A stretch of 64,000 bases of DNA, taken from assembly GCF_000518685.1 (NCBI RefSeq), contig NZ_JAEB01000009.1:1-64000 (forward strand). The letters are read 5' to 3'. Below are positions 15,988 through 24,920 of the stretch, piece after piece (the first letter of the stretch is position 1; every line of letters starts with the position of its first letter). The translations under genes and the position numbers were made by a program. This DNA comes from Eubacterium xylanophilum ATCC 35991 (lineage in GTDB: Bacteria > Bacillota > Clostridia > Lachnospirales > Lachnospiraceae). A model generated the notes under the pieces. It made no database searches and had not been told where the DNA came from. It saw only the letters and a program-made list of their open reading frames with translations.

Positions 15988-17247
15988 ATGACAAAATGTG
16001 AAGTATATGTCGATGAAACTTCAGATAAATACGAAGGCCAATATGAAGTAGATGATAATATTTTAATAGTAGAAATATTTAATTATAATGGCATGGAGCT
16101 TAATTCAATGACAATTGGCTCGGATGTTACATATAGGAATATAATGATTCTTGATTTTAGTAATAAGAGGTATATGTATTCGAATCTTTTCTATAATTGC
16201 GGGCTATTGTATGGATTAGTTCAATCTGAAAAATACAAAACAGATTTCTTTTTTGAGACAAGCAATCACGAAGCAATAGAACATTTCTCCAGTGATATGA
16301 GATTCACTGAAATTAAGGCTTATAATGCAGCATTGTGCCATTGTTTTAAGAATGCAGCACTTGAAATATCTTTCAAAGAAGATGAGATGAATTATAAGAT
16401 TAATAGAAAACCCGAAGCAAAGATAATTCCTCTAGGTATTAACAATTTAGAAAAGATTGAGATTAATACAAGTGCAACTTGGACGCATAAAAACGATTAC
16501 TATTCTGTTAATATTGATACTGAAAATTATGCGAGACTTTATTTAGTTGAGCCTGTAAATTATCAAGAACTAATCGCCTATATAAATGAACTAGATGTTA
16601 TGATAGGTTCATATACATTTGTGAAAATACATTCATATGAGACATACGTTAAGGTTGTCGATGGGGGAGAGTTTAAACTGATTCATAGATATTTATCTGA
16701 AGATAAAAGGATAAAGCGTCCAAATCACAAACCCTTAAATGTAGAATTTGAAAAATACATTGAAGATGTATATAAAAAAATAAATTATAGAAATACTAAT
16801 AGTCGAAACGAATTCATTTTGCTTGACTTTAAGAGACCAACGTCTCTGGAAGATCAGTATACATTCTATTTTAGATTTATTGATCTATATATGGGGAAAA
16901 AATTCAGGGAAGAGAATAAAAACAATAGTAACTACGCAAGACTAAGTGGATTTGTAGATAAGTACATTTCGTACTTTAAAGAAGGAGAAGATTTTACAGA
17001 TATAGATACATTCAAAAATGAATTGAACAGTTTGAGAAATTATTTTGTACATGAGGGGTATTATTTTCAAGATAATAGGTTTGAGGTAAAGGGCAGAAAA
17101 CGTGAATTTTTATATTATAAAGATATGGATTATTTATGGCTGTATAGCATTGTGAAAACATTCAAGTACTGCTCTTATTTGATATTATACAAAGAGATAT
17201 TGGACTACGATATTGATGAGAATGAGCTAAAATATATTTTGAAATGA
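15988..17247 (+). CDS. ApeA-like HEPN family protein, candidate abortive-infection RNase
   Basis: This 419-residue protein has a beta-rich N-terminal half of the ApeA N-domain kind. Its helical C-terminal HEPN domain carries LRNYFVHEGYY, where R350 and H355 give the RxxxxH motif that forms the RNase active site in HEPN toxins. ApeA proteins are single-gene anti-phage systems thought to cut RNA upon infection. It has an AAGGAG ribosome binding site and stands alone, flanked by related repeats on both sides. No partner antitoxin is apparent. Assignment to HEPN is firm; the ApeA subfamily is likely. Confidence 0.75.
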   Translation: MTKCEVYVDETSDKYEGQYEVDDNILIVEIFNYNGMELNSMTIGSDVTYRNIMILDFSNKRYMYSNLFYNCGLLYGLVQSEKYKTDFFFETSNHEAIEHFSSDMRFTEIKAYNAALCHCFKNAALEISFKEDEMNYKINRKPEAKIIPLGINNLEKIEINTSATWTHKNDYYSVNIDTENYARLYLVEPVNYQELIAYINELDVMIGSYTFVKIHSYETYVKVVDGGEFKLIHRYLSEDKRIKRPNHKPLNVEFEKYIEDVYKKINYRNTNSRNEFILLDFKRPTSLEDQYTFYFRFIDLYMGKKFREENKNNSNYARLSGFVDKYISYFKEGEDFTDIDTFKNELNSLRNYFVHEGYYFQDNRFEVKGRKREFLYYKDMDYLWLYSIVKTFKYCSYLILYKEILDYDIDENELKYILK

Positions 17248-17269
17248 TAGTCTATATTATGGCATAAAG

Positions 17270-17290
17270 AAAGTCCTGGACTTTTATTGT
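17270..17290 (+). terminator. weak terminator after the HEPN gene
   Basis: AAAGTCC (17270-17276) pairs with GGACTTT (17278-17284), followed by a short T-rich stretch. Confidence 0.4.
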
Positions 17291-17656
17291 TCTATAATAT
17301 GAATTATGCAAATAATACTCTTTGTGGGAAATTGCATCCTGTTCATTCAGATAAGTTTTTTAAGAATGCTCGAAAGAATAAATGCTGATATCATGCAAAT
17401 TGTGTAAGGGTCAGCATGTTTTTTGATGTTTTTATGAAAATATGCACAGCGTGCACAATGTGCAAAAAATCGGTTGCTATATTTTTGATTATACACGAAC
17501 GCTACCGGATAGCAAAATGCGCAAAGATTCATAACACATAGATACGGAAATGTGTCCATACAACAATATATATAGAATCATAAGCAAAAAAAGATTGCAT
17601 TTCAAAGTGAAAGATGATATACTATAAATACAAAGTTAAGGAAAGGATGTGTCATT
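17291..17656. other. intergenic stretch with right flanking repeat of the HEPN gene
   Basis: It holds AATTGTGTAAGGGTCAGC (17398-17415) and ATGCACAGCGTGCACAA (17442-17458), with a further palindromic GCACAATGTGC. A hairpin GCTACCGGATAGC lies near 17501-17513. No gene is supported. Confidence 0.6.
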
Positions 17657-18943
17657 ATGAAGATTCAAGCTGTTTTAATTGATGGTTTCAAGAATTTATC
17701 AAATGTTAGAATCTCCTTTGATAATATCACAGCACTTGTTGCTTTGAATAATTTTGGAAAATCAAATGTTCTTTCTGGAATTGATTTTGGTTTGGCGTTT
17801 ATAAAAGCCACAATTGAAGATAAAAGAGAAATGATGGCTAATTCTAATCTCATTCCTATTAATAGCAACATGATAGGAAGAAATTATAGGTATGAGATGG
17901 AAGTTCTTACTGAATTTAATGAACAAGAGTATATTGCTCAATACGGGTTTGAATTCAATTGGAAGAATACAGAAGATGCAGAACCGATGATTGTTTCAGA
18001 ATCATTGAAGATTAAACTTAATGAAAAAGGTCAGAAGTATACGCAGCTGATCAATAGAACAGTAGATTCTTCTTTGTACAAGAGCTCTGTAACTGGAAGA
18101 TGTTCATCAAAAATAAAAGTGGAAGATACTGAATTGGTAGCAAATAAGTTAAGAGCTTATGATGAGTTATACTATGCGGATTTAATAAAAAAACTAAATA
18201 GTATGAAAATATATATGGAGAATAACTTGGATGCTAAGAGTTTTTATCAGCCAGACCCTATTATAAGGAAGGGTTTTGAAAATGAAATGATAAATGCTGG
18301 TAATCTTCCGCGAATTATCTTTAATCTAAAAGAGCAAAACAAAGCAAAATTTGAGTTGCTTAAAGATGTTTATGCTCAATTATTTCCTGATATAGAGGAT
18401 GTTATTGTAAAGGAGATTAAAATAAATGCTGCTGATAATGAGCAACTTCCACAGGATGTTCCTTTTGTATTTACAAATCATATCCATGTTTTATTTGTAA
18501 AGGATAAGAATTTAGCAAATCCGATTAATTTTGCAGCCATGTCAGATGGTGCTAAACGTGTGTTTATGATCCTCACGAAGATAATTGTATCAAGTGTAAG
18601 TAATGTTTCGTTGATAGCGATTGAGGAACCAGAGAATTCAGTACATCCAGGTTTGTTTCAAGCATATATAAGAATAATTAGTCAATTGCTGGATGATTGT
18701 AAAGTTATTATAACAAGTCATTCACCTTATATTATCAGTTATCTTGATCCTGCTTGGATTCATGTAGGAATAAATAAAACACCAGGTATAGCAGAGTTTT
18801 TCTCATTTAAGAAGACTGGACAGAAACAGCTTCAGCAGGATGCCGTCCAATTCAACATGAGTATGGGTGATTACTTATTCTCTTTGCTTTCAGATGATGT
18901 TGATAGTGTCAGCGATTACTTGGAGTGTGATGTCTATGAGTAA
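17657..18943 (+). CDS. OLD/RecF-like AAA ATPase of a two-gene defence pair
   Basis: This 428-residue ABC-type ATPase of the AAA_15/AAA_21 group has the Walker A variant VALNNFGKSN (residues 28-37), Walker B LIAIEEPENSVHP and switch ITSHSPY near the C-terminus. It resembles the ATPase half of OLD-family nucleases, but the Toprim part is supplied by the next gene, which overlaps it by 8 bases. Such split ATPase/Toprim pairs (PARIS and relatives) act as anti-phage systems: the ATPase senses infection and releases or activates the nuclease. It has an RBS (AAGGATGTG) and its own leader. The defence role is inferred. Confidence 0.8.
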   Translation: MKIQAVLIDGFKNLSNVRISFDNITALVALNNFGKSNVLSGIDFGLAFIKATIEDKREMMANSNLIPINSNMIGRNYRYEMEVLTEFNEQEYIAQYGFEFNWKNTEDAEPMIVSESLKIKLNEKGQKYTQLINRTVDSSLYKSSVTGRCSSKIKVEDTELVANKLRAYDELYYADLIKKLNSMKIYMENNLDAKSFYQPDPIIRKGFENEMINAGNLPRIIFNLKEQNKAKFELLKDVYAQLFPDIEDVIVKEIKINAADNEQLPQDVPFVFTNHIHVLFVKDKNLANPINFAAMSDGAKRVFMILTKIIVSSVSNVSLIAIEEPENSVHPGLFQAYIRIISQLLDDCKVIITSHSPYIISYLDPAWIHVGINKTPGIAEFFSFKKTGQKQLQQDAVQFNMSMGDYLFSLLSDDVDSVSDYLECDVYE

Positions 18944-19526
18944 ATGCCTTGTTTTATTTGTAGAAGGTGATACAGAGGTTGAATTCTATAAAAAAGTAAT
19001 TGCTAATGCACGGGACAAACGGCCAGATAGAAGATTTGATACATCTATAGAATGTCGGAATGTTAATGGGGTTGGTGGATTTAAGAATATTGCATTAAGA
19101 AAATTTGTTAAAGAAATCAAGCCAAAATACGACGAAGATTGTATTTTTACAGTTGTGTTATGTAGTGATACTGATGTTTTTGAATTATCTCAAAAACCAC
19201 CTGTTAAATGGGATGAGGTGAGAAAAGATATGATTCAAAATGGGGCATCAAAAGTAATAACTGTTAAGGCTAAACATTCTATAGAAGACTGGTTTCTGTA
19301 CGATGCTGATAGCATAGTTTCTTTCTTGAGATTAAAAAAAGGAACAAAAATCACTGGTAGCACTGGTTGCGATAAGTTAATGCGTCTGTATAAGATGGCA
19401 AACAAAGTTTATTACAAAGGGATGAAGAGTAATGGGATGGTTGAAAAACTTGATATTGATAAAATATCAGAGTCAGTTAAAGAACAGATAGCTCCTTTGT
19501 ATAAAGCCTTGGGAGTGACAATTTAA
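18936..19526 (+). CDS. Toprim-like (DUF4276/DUF4435-like) effector of the ATPase pair
   Basis: This 196-residue protein begins MSKCLVLFVEGDTEVEFYKK, where the early Glu in VEGDTE is the Toprim glutamate. LCSDTDVF supplies the DxD metal site, followed by KAKHSIEDWFLYDAD. The start at 18936 overlaps the ATPase gene by 8 bases and is preceded by GGAG at 18922-18925. An in-frame open stretch back to 18867 lies inside the ATPase gene and is discounted. It is probably the nuclease or effector subunit. It does not look like a full-length OLD nuclease. Confidence 0.7.
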   Translation: MSKCLVLFVEGDTEVEFYKKVIANARDKRPDRRFDTSIECRNVNGVGGFKNIALRKFVKEIKPKYDEDCIFTVVLCSDTDVFELSQKPPVKWDEVRKDMIQNGASKVITVKAKHSIEDWFLYDADSIVSFLRLKKGTKITGSTGCDKLMRLYKMANKVYYKGMKSNGMVEKLDIDKISESVKEQIAPLYKALGVTI

Positions 19527-19567
19527 TAGTTTAAGAATGTATAGGGTTAAAATCTTTACATAGAAAA

Positions 19568-19589
19568 AGCCAGAGCTTAAACTCTGGCT
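19568..19589. terminator. hairpin after the ATPase/Toprim pair
   Basis: AGCCAGAG (19568-19575) pairs with CTCTGGCT (19582-19589), with A5 on the left; no strong T-run on the right. It could work better for minus-strand transcription. Confidence 0.45.
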
Positions 19590-19693
19590 GATTCATTTGT
19601 CAAAGATGAACTTTGACTTATTGTTCTCGAAAAATAATAATACCAAAGTATAGCTTCTTTCGCAAGGTGATTTTGCAAAGAAGGTATAGTGAT

Positions 19694-19819
19694 ATGGCAG
19701 TACACCATGGTGGAAAAGTCGGCAAAGCTGGAAAGACTCTTGCTAGTAAATTATCAAGTAAACAGTCTAAAAGCAAAGCAGGAACGACATTAGCTAATCA
19801 TAAAGCAAAGTGCCATTAG
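19694..19819 (+). CDS. small lysine-rich basic protein
   Basis: This 41-residue peptide, MAVHHGGKVGKAGKTLASKL then SSKQSKSKAGTTLANHKAKC and H, contains two KxxKAG-TL repeats. It is very basic with no hydrophobic segment. A longer frame starts at 19613, but the composition changes at this ATG. The ribosome binding site is weak. I do not know its function; a nucleic-acid-binding role fits the charge. Confidence 0.45.
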   Translation: MAVHHGGKVGKAGKTLASKLSSKQSKSKAGTTLANHKAKCH

Positions 19820-20015
19820 TGTTATACAGACCTAAGCAAGTCTATAAACTGCTTAATTTTTTTGCTTAGGAGGACGTATGAAAAGAATTGTGTTTGGAAC
19901 AATGGTGCTGTAAGAGTAGATGAGCATAATTGGATTCAATGAAAGTACATTAAGATATTGCCGGCATAGACAAATCATGATACAATATGTTTATATTAAA
20001 ACGGAGATGATAATT

Positions 20016-20300
20016 ATGTTTGCCCTGCAAGAAGTAATCAGACCATCTGCAGATTTACGAAATCATTATAACGAAATATCCAGACAGTGCCGTGAGGATA
20101 ATGAAGCTGTTATTATTACGGTAAATGGACGGGGAGATACGGTCACTCTCGCATATGAAGAGTATAAAAGAATGAAAGCAAGGATTGATCTTTTGGAGAT
20201 TCTCGCAGAAGCTGATGAAGATGTTAAGTATGGAAGAGTTGCACCTATGAAAAATACATTTGATGATTTAAGGAGTTTTCTTAAGGAGGGGAAGGCTTGA
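20016..20300 (+). CDS. Phd/YefM-type antitoxin
   Basis: This 94-residue protein contains IRPSADLRNHYNEISRQCRE and AVIITVNGRGDTVTLAYEEY, the Phd/YefM fold that binds operator DNA, with a C-terminal toxin-binding tail. ACGGAGATG supports the start at 20016 rather than the upstream in-frame codon at 19920. Its toxin partner is reduced to a short tail just downstream, so it is an orphan antitoxin. Confidence 0.8.
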   Translation: MFALQEVIRPSADLRNHYNEISRQCREDNEAVIITVNGRGDTVTLAYEEYKRMKARIDLLEILAEADEDVKYGRVAPMKNTFDDLRSFLKEGKA

Positions 20301-20360
20301 AGTATATGCAGTTGTAGACCAAAGAAAGGATTATCTAAGTATTATAAGAGGCCTGTAGGA
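20295..20360 (+). pseudogene. C-terminal remnant of a RelE/ParE-type toxin
   Basis: In the frame different from the antitoxin, EVYAVVDQRKDYLSIIRGL is followed by a stop. This matches the usual C-terminal strand and tail of RelE/ParE toxins. Only about 20 of ~95 codons remain; the 5' part was deleted, leaving the antitoxin stop almost touching the tail. Confidence 0.6.
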
Positions 20361-20413
20361 TGATAATAGGTTGTTAGAGTCGAGATGGAATATGGAATAA
20401 TTAACTAATACCG

Positions 20414-20439
20414 AAAAGTCCCTATTTTAGGGGCTTTTT
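20414..20439 (+). terminator. intrinsic terminator at the island edge
   Basis: AAAAGTCCCTA and TAGGGGCTTTTT form a compact stem with a short T-rich loop and a T5 tail. It ends the antitoxin transcript before the enolase promoter. Confidence 0.8.
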
Positions 20440-20496
20440 GTTCGCTGATACTTATTGAAATGGAAAACAGTACCGAATCATTTTTAAAAAAAGTTA

Positions 20497-20528
20497 TTGA
20501 CAGCTACCTGCAGTTAGTATATACTAAC
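20497..20528 (+). promoter_or_regulatory. enolase promoter with palindrome over the -10 box
   Basis: TTGACA (20497-20502), 17-base spacer and TATACT (20520-20525). A perfect 16-base palindrome GTTAGTATATACTAAC (20513-20528) covers the -10 region and is a likely operator. Confidence 0.7.
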
Positions 20529-20549
20529 AATTGAGTAAATTATATAGTT

Positions 20550-20597
20550 CTCCCTCATTTCACGTGTCATCCGTTAAATCTGATATGAGGGAGAATT
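20550..20597 (+). promoter_or_regulatory. hairpin in the enolase 5' leader
   Basis: TTCTCCCTCAT (from 20550) can pair with ATGAGGGAGAA (to about 20595), followed by TTTT. This could be an attenuator or an mRNA-stabilising stem. No known riboswitch is recognised. Confidence 0.5.
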
Positions 20598-20622
20598 TTA
20601 AAAAATCATAAGGAGAGTATAA

Positions 20623-21924
<1,302 letters not shown>

Positions 21925-21945
21925 TCTGTAACAATCCATATATTA

Positions 21946-21985
21946 AAAAAAGAGGTTGCCTAAATATGATAGGCGGCCTCTTTTT
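21946..21985. terminator. bidirectional terminator between eno and the kdsC-like gene
   Basis: AAAAAGAGGTTGCCTA and TAGGCGGCCTCTTTTT form a strong stem, flanked by A- and T-tracts and serving the two convergent transcripts. Confidence 0.9.
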
Positions 21986-22015
21986 GACATACTGCTGGTC
22001 TTAGAAAAGACTTAT

Positions 22016-22522
22016 TTATTTTACATCTAGAAAGTTACTAAAATCATAGCGATCACCTATAATCATATCAATAGCTTCCCTGACAGGGGCGTCCCCGGAG
22101 GATTTCTTTAGAATGATGTCAGCATAAGGGATAAGTTGGACAGCGCAGTCAGCTGGGGCAAAGGTTACGCCAGCCGTCTTAAATGCGCTAAGATCATTCA
22201 TGTCATCTCCGATATATGCGACTTCATCTCTTGAAAGATTGTATTTCTCCATGATTTCAGTGAGCTTTGAAGCCTTGTCTGTAACTCCCTGGTGAAGCTC
22301 TGTGAGTCCAAGCTCCTTGCAACGGTTTTTGACGATTTCCGACTTTCTTCCGGTGATAATTGCCGGGATAATTCCCATATCTCTGAGAAGCTTGATTCCA
22401 AGGCCGTCCTTTACATTGAAGGCCTTCATCATTTCACCGTCATTTCCCATGTATATTTTGCCATCGGTTAGAGTTCCGTCTACGTCCATGGCAAATAGTC
22501 TGATCTTTGATAAATCGAACAT
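22016..22522 (-). CDS. KdsC-like HAD phosphatase
   Basis: A 168-residue HAD hydrolase of the KdsC/NeuC-associated kind. FAMDVDGTLTDG contains the nucleophile and acid aspartates, IITGRKS is motif II, and YIGDDMNDLSAF is the metal-binding motif. KdsC releases phosphate from 3-deoxy-ulosonate 8-phosphate before CMP activation. It is the last gene of a minus-strand operon with an aldolase and a KdsB-like synthetase, so it probably dephosphorylates the ulosonic sugar made by that aldolase. A Gram-positive cell has no lipid A, so the product must serve another surface glycan. Confidence 0.85.
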   Translation of the reverse strand: MFDLSKIRLFAMDVDGTLTDGKIYMGNDGEMMKAFNVKDGLGIKLLRDMGIIPAIITGRKSEIVKNRCKELGLTELHQGVTDKASKLTEIMEKYNLSRDEVAYIGDDMNDLSAFKTAGVTFAPADCAVQLIPYADIILKKSSGDAPVREAIDMIIGDRYDFSNFLDVK

Positions 22523-22540
22523 TTATATCTCCTAAGTTTA

Positions 22541-24157
22541 TTATTTATTAACGCCAAAGTCAAATCTTGAAGGTGTGAGAATACTGATTGGACAATCAGA
22601 AACTCTTGTGTTCATATAGTCTTCAATCATGCTTTGCACATCGCGGTTTGCTTCGTCAGCATTGGCAGTATTTCTAGGTTTTTCCATCTCCTTGTGCATA
22701 TAGTTTGTCTGAGTTGCCTCGTGACTATATCCATCGAATCCGGCGATGGCAATCGAGTTTACATTGAGTTCATCAAGTAATCTCAAAAGCATAATTCCAG
22801 AGTTGTCAAGCTGGTCCCATCCGCACTTTATCAGTCGTCCAAAACTGATATTATAGTGGTTTGGCATGTCATTGTTTACAACGTTTGAAGTGACAATCTT
22901 CTTGTACTCGTTGAAATGACTTGCCGTTTTCCAGTAATTATATCTTTTCTTGTTGCTGAAGTAAACATAGTTAATTGGATAATCGTGGGAGAGAAGGTTT
23001 ACGCTTATGACGATGGCCTTGTTCTCGTTAATATACTTAAGTATATCATCTTTGAATTCTACGATACTATGTCCGGGAAGAAGCATCAGAATATTTTTAC
23101 CTGACATAATCTTCTTCAAATTCATGATGTCCTCGGAGTCATCTCTTGTAGACTTGTTGTAGTCGATATAGGTCTGCTCCAATAGAGGATAATCGTATCT
23201 CTTTCTCGCCTCCGGCCCGATTCGATTCAAGATGAAGTTGATATCTCGACTTGAGATTCCGGCCTTCTTGGTGAGGTAGGATATATTATTGACATGAGCG
23301 CTATATGAACCTGCCAGGAAGTAGTGAGTTGAATACCCCCAAGTGCAGGTATTGCGGATGCTATCGATGTAGTTATCTATGAGATCTAGGACTGTATCGA
23401 TATCATATCCTGCACTATACTTTCTGTTCATATATTGCATGATGAGCTCTGTATTGGTATTACCTGCTCCACGGCCCATACCTGCCATAGTTCCGTCGAT
23501 AGTGACTTTTCTCAATCCCTGTGTCATGTCGATGAACTCCTGGGATAGAGAAAATGACATCTGCAGATTGTTGTGGGAATGGAATCCGATTCTTGATGCA
23601 GAGTTGAGGTTGTGATGTATAAGGTGGAAAACTCTGTGTAGGTCTTCCTTGTACATGGAACCAAATGTATCAACAATAGAAAAGGCATATGGCTCAATAG
23701 GATTGATCATGTCGATGAGCTCTAGGAGCTCGGCATCGGTATAACCAAGGACATCCACGGGCTGAACATAGAGCTTGTAGCCTTTTTTGACTATTTCTTT
23801 GCAGAATTCGATGACATCATATCTCTCGTGCTTGAAGAAGCAGGCTCTGACACCATCTATACTTGTGCCGTCGAAGTCCTCCAAGTTGTCGATGGAATAT
23901 CTGCTATAATCTGCCAAACATACGTAAGAAGCACCCTTGCGCTCCTCTGGCATGTATGGACGAATTTGTGCTGCGTTGTTGAAAATAGTACTGCCATTTT
24001 CATGGGGCTCGTCTTTTAAGAATCCACACTCGATAACGTCGATTCCGCTGTCTGCAAGGCCCTTGATAATTCCTTTTATGACGGTGTTGCCAAACTTGGC
24101 ATCTACGAGATAACCGCCATCTCTAAGAGTGCAGTCTAGTATTTGTACTCGTTTCAT
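22541..24157 (-). CDS. HMGL-type aldolase fused to a DUF115-like domain
   Basis: This 538-residue protein has an N-terminal DRE-TIM metallolyase barrel (about 1-300). The signature ILDCTLRDGGY gives the catalytic RD and HSHNN the metal-binding His pair, as in 4-hydroxy-2-oxovalerate aldolase and homocitrate synthase relatives. The C-terminal ~190 residues (ILMLLPGHSIVEFK, INYVYFSNKKRYNYW, IAIAGFDGYSHEATQ) resemble the DUF115/MptE-like fold. Between a KdsB-like and a KdsC-like gene, it likely makes a 3-deoxy-ulosonic acid by pyruvate condensation in place of KdsA. The substrate is not known. Confidence 0.75.
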   Translation of the reverse strand: MKRVQILDCTLRDGGYLVDAKFGNTVIKGIIKGLADSGIDVIECGFLKDEPHENGSTIFNNAAQIRPYMPEERKGASYVCLADYSRYSIDNLEDFDGTSIDGVRACFFKHERYDVIEFCKEIVKKGYKLYVQPVDVLGYTDAELLELIDMINPIEPYAFSIVDTFGSMYKEDLHRVFHLIHHNLNSASRIGFHSHNNLQMSFSLSQEFIDMTQGLRKVTIDGTMAGMGRGAGNTNTELIMQYMNRKYSAGYDIDTVLDLIDNYIDSIRNTCTWGYSTHYFLAGSYSAHVNNISYLTKKAGISSRDINFILNRIGPEARKRYDYPLLEQTYIDYNKSTRDDSEDIMNLKKIMSGKNILMLLPGHSIVEFKDDILKYINENKAIVISVNLLSHDYPINYVYFSNKKRYNYWKTASHFNEYKKIVTSNVVNNDMPNHYNISFGRLIKCGWDQLDNSGIMLLRLLDELNVNSIAIAGFDGYSHEATQTNYMHKEMEKPRNTANADEANRDVQSMIEDYMNTRVSDCPISILTPSRFDFGVNK

Positions 24158-24177
24158 ATGTGCCTCCTTACAAATAA

Positions 24178-24918
24178 TTAATCTAATTTGTCTATTCCTT
24201 TAATTACTCTTTCAACCTTCTCGATATGTTCAGGAAGATCAACACCGATAGAAGAGTGTTTTGTCTCCTTGAGTCTCATAGTATATCCTCGCTCCATGGC
24301 TCTGAGTGGCTCTATTCCTTCGCCGAGTTCGAGTTCTGTCTGAGTCATCTGCGAGAATTCTTTCAGAAAATCTCTCTTGTAGGCATATATTCCAACGTGT
24401 CGGAAAACTCTAGCCAATTTTCCGTCCTTGAGATTAGATGGAATTACAGAACGGGAGAAGTACATAGCATCTCCTTTTCTGTCGGTAACTACTTTTACTG
24501 TACTTGTCGCTGCAATTTCATCGGGATCTGTGATTTCCTTTTTGAGACTTCCAAAGTATACACTCTCATCTTCGAAGAAGATGCTAATTACTTCGGAGAT
24601 CATCTCTGGATTAATCACAGGCTCATCCCCCTGGATATTAATAAACAAGTCTCCTTCAACCTTTTCTGCCACTTCTGCAACTCTGTCTGAACCAGTCTCG
24701 TGCTTGTCGCTTGTCATGACAACATTCATGTCATATTCTTCGCAAGCTGCCTTGATTCTATCGTCGTCTGTTGCAACGTAAACTTCATCTAACTCAGGAA
24801 CTTTGAGCGCCTGCTGATAAACCCACCAAATCATAGGTTTATCACAGATATTTACTAATGGCTTTCCCGGAAAGCGGCTTGATTTGTATCTTGCTGGTAT
24901 TACTCCAATTATCTTCAT
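24178..24918 (-). CDS. KdsB-like CMP-ulosonate cytidylyltransferase
   Basis: A 246-residue protein, the usual KdsB length. IPARYKSSRFPGKPL is the nucleotide-binding signature, INIQGDEPVI and GVDLPEHIEKVE are further conserved blocks. It would activate a 3-deoxy-ulosonic acid as the CMP-sugar. True CMP-Kdo is typical of Gram-negative lipopolysaccharide; here the neighbours are wall-polymer genes, so a Kdo-like residue in a surface polymer is more likely. It is 20 bases upstream of the aldolase and two bases from the glycerophosphotransferase. Confidence 0.9.
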   Translation of the reverse strand: MKIIGVIPARYKSSRFPGKPLVNICDKPMIWWVYQQALKVPELDEVYVATDDDRIKAACEEYDMNVVMTSDKHETGSDRVAEVAEKVEGDLFINIQGDEPVINPEMISEVISIFFEDESVYFGSLKKEITDPDEIAATSTVKVVTDRKGDAMYFSRSVIPSNLKDGKLARVFRHVGIYAYKRDFLKEFSQMTQTELELGEGIEPLRAMERGYTMRLKETKHSSIGVDLPEHIEKVERVIKGIDKLD

Positions 24919-24920
24919 TA

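Noticed and set aside
18867-18935. Upstream start for the Toprim gene
   Set aside because: It lies wholly inside the ATPase gene in another frame; GGAG supports 18936.
22016-24918. Gram-negative lipopolysaccharide Kdo locus
   Set aside because: KdsA and KdsD are missing, all neighbours are Gram-positive wall-polymer genes, and other window features (CIRCE, LicD, SwrC-like RND) point to Firmicutes.
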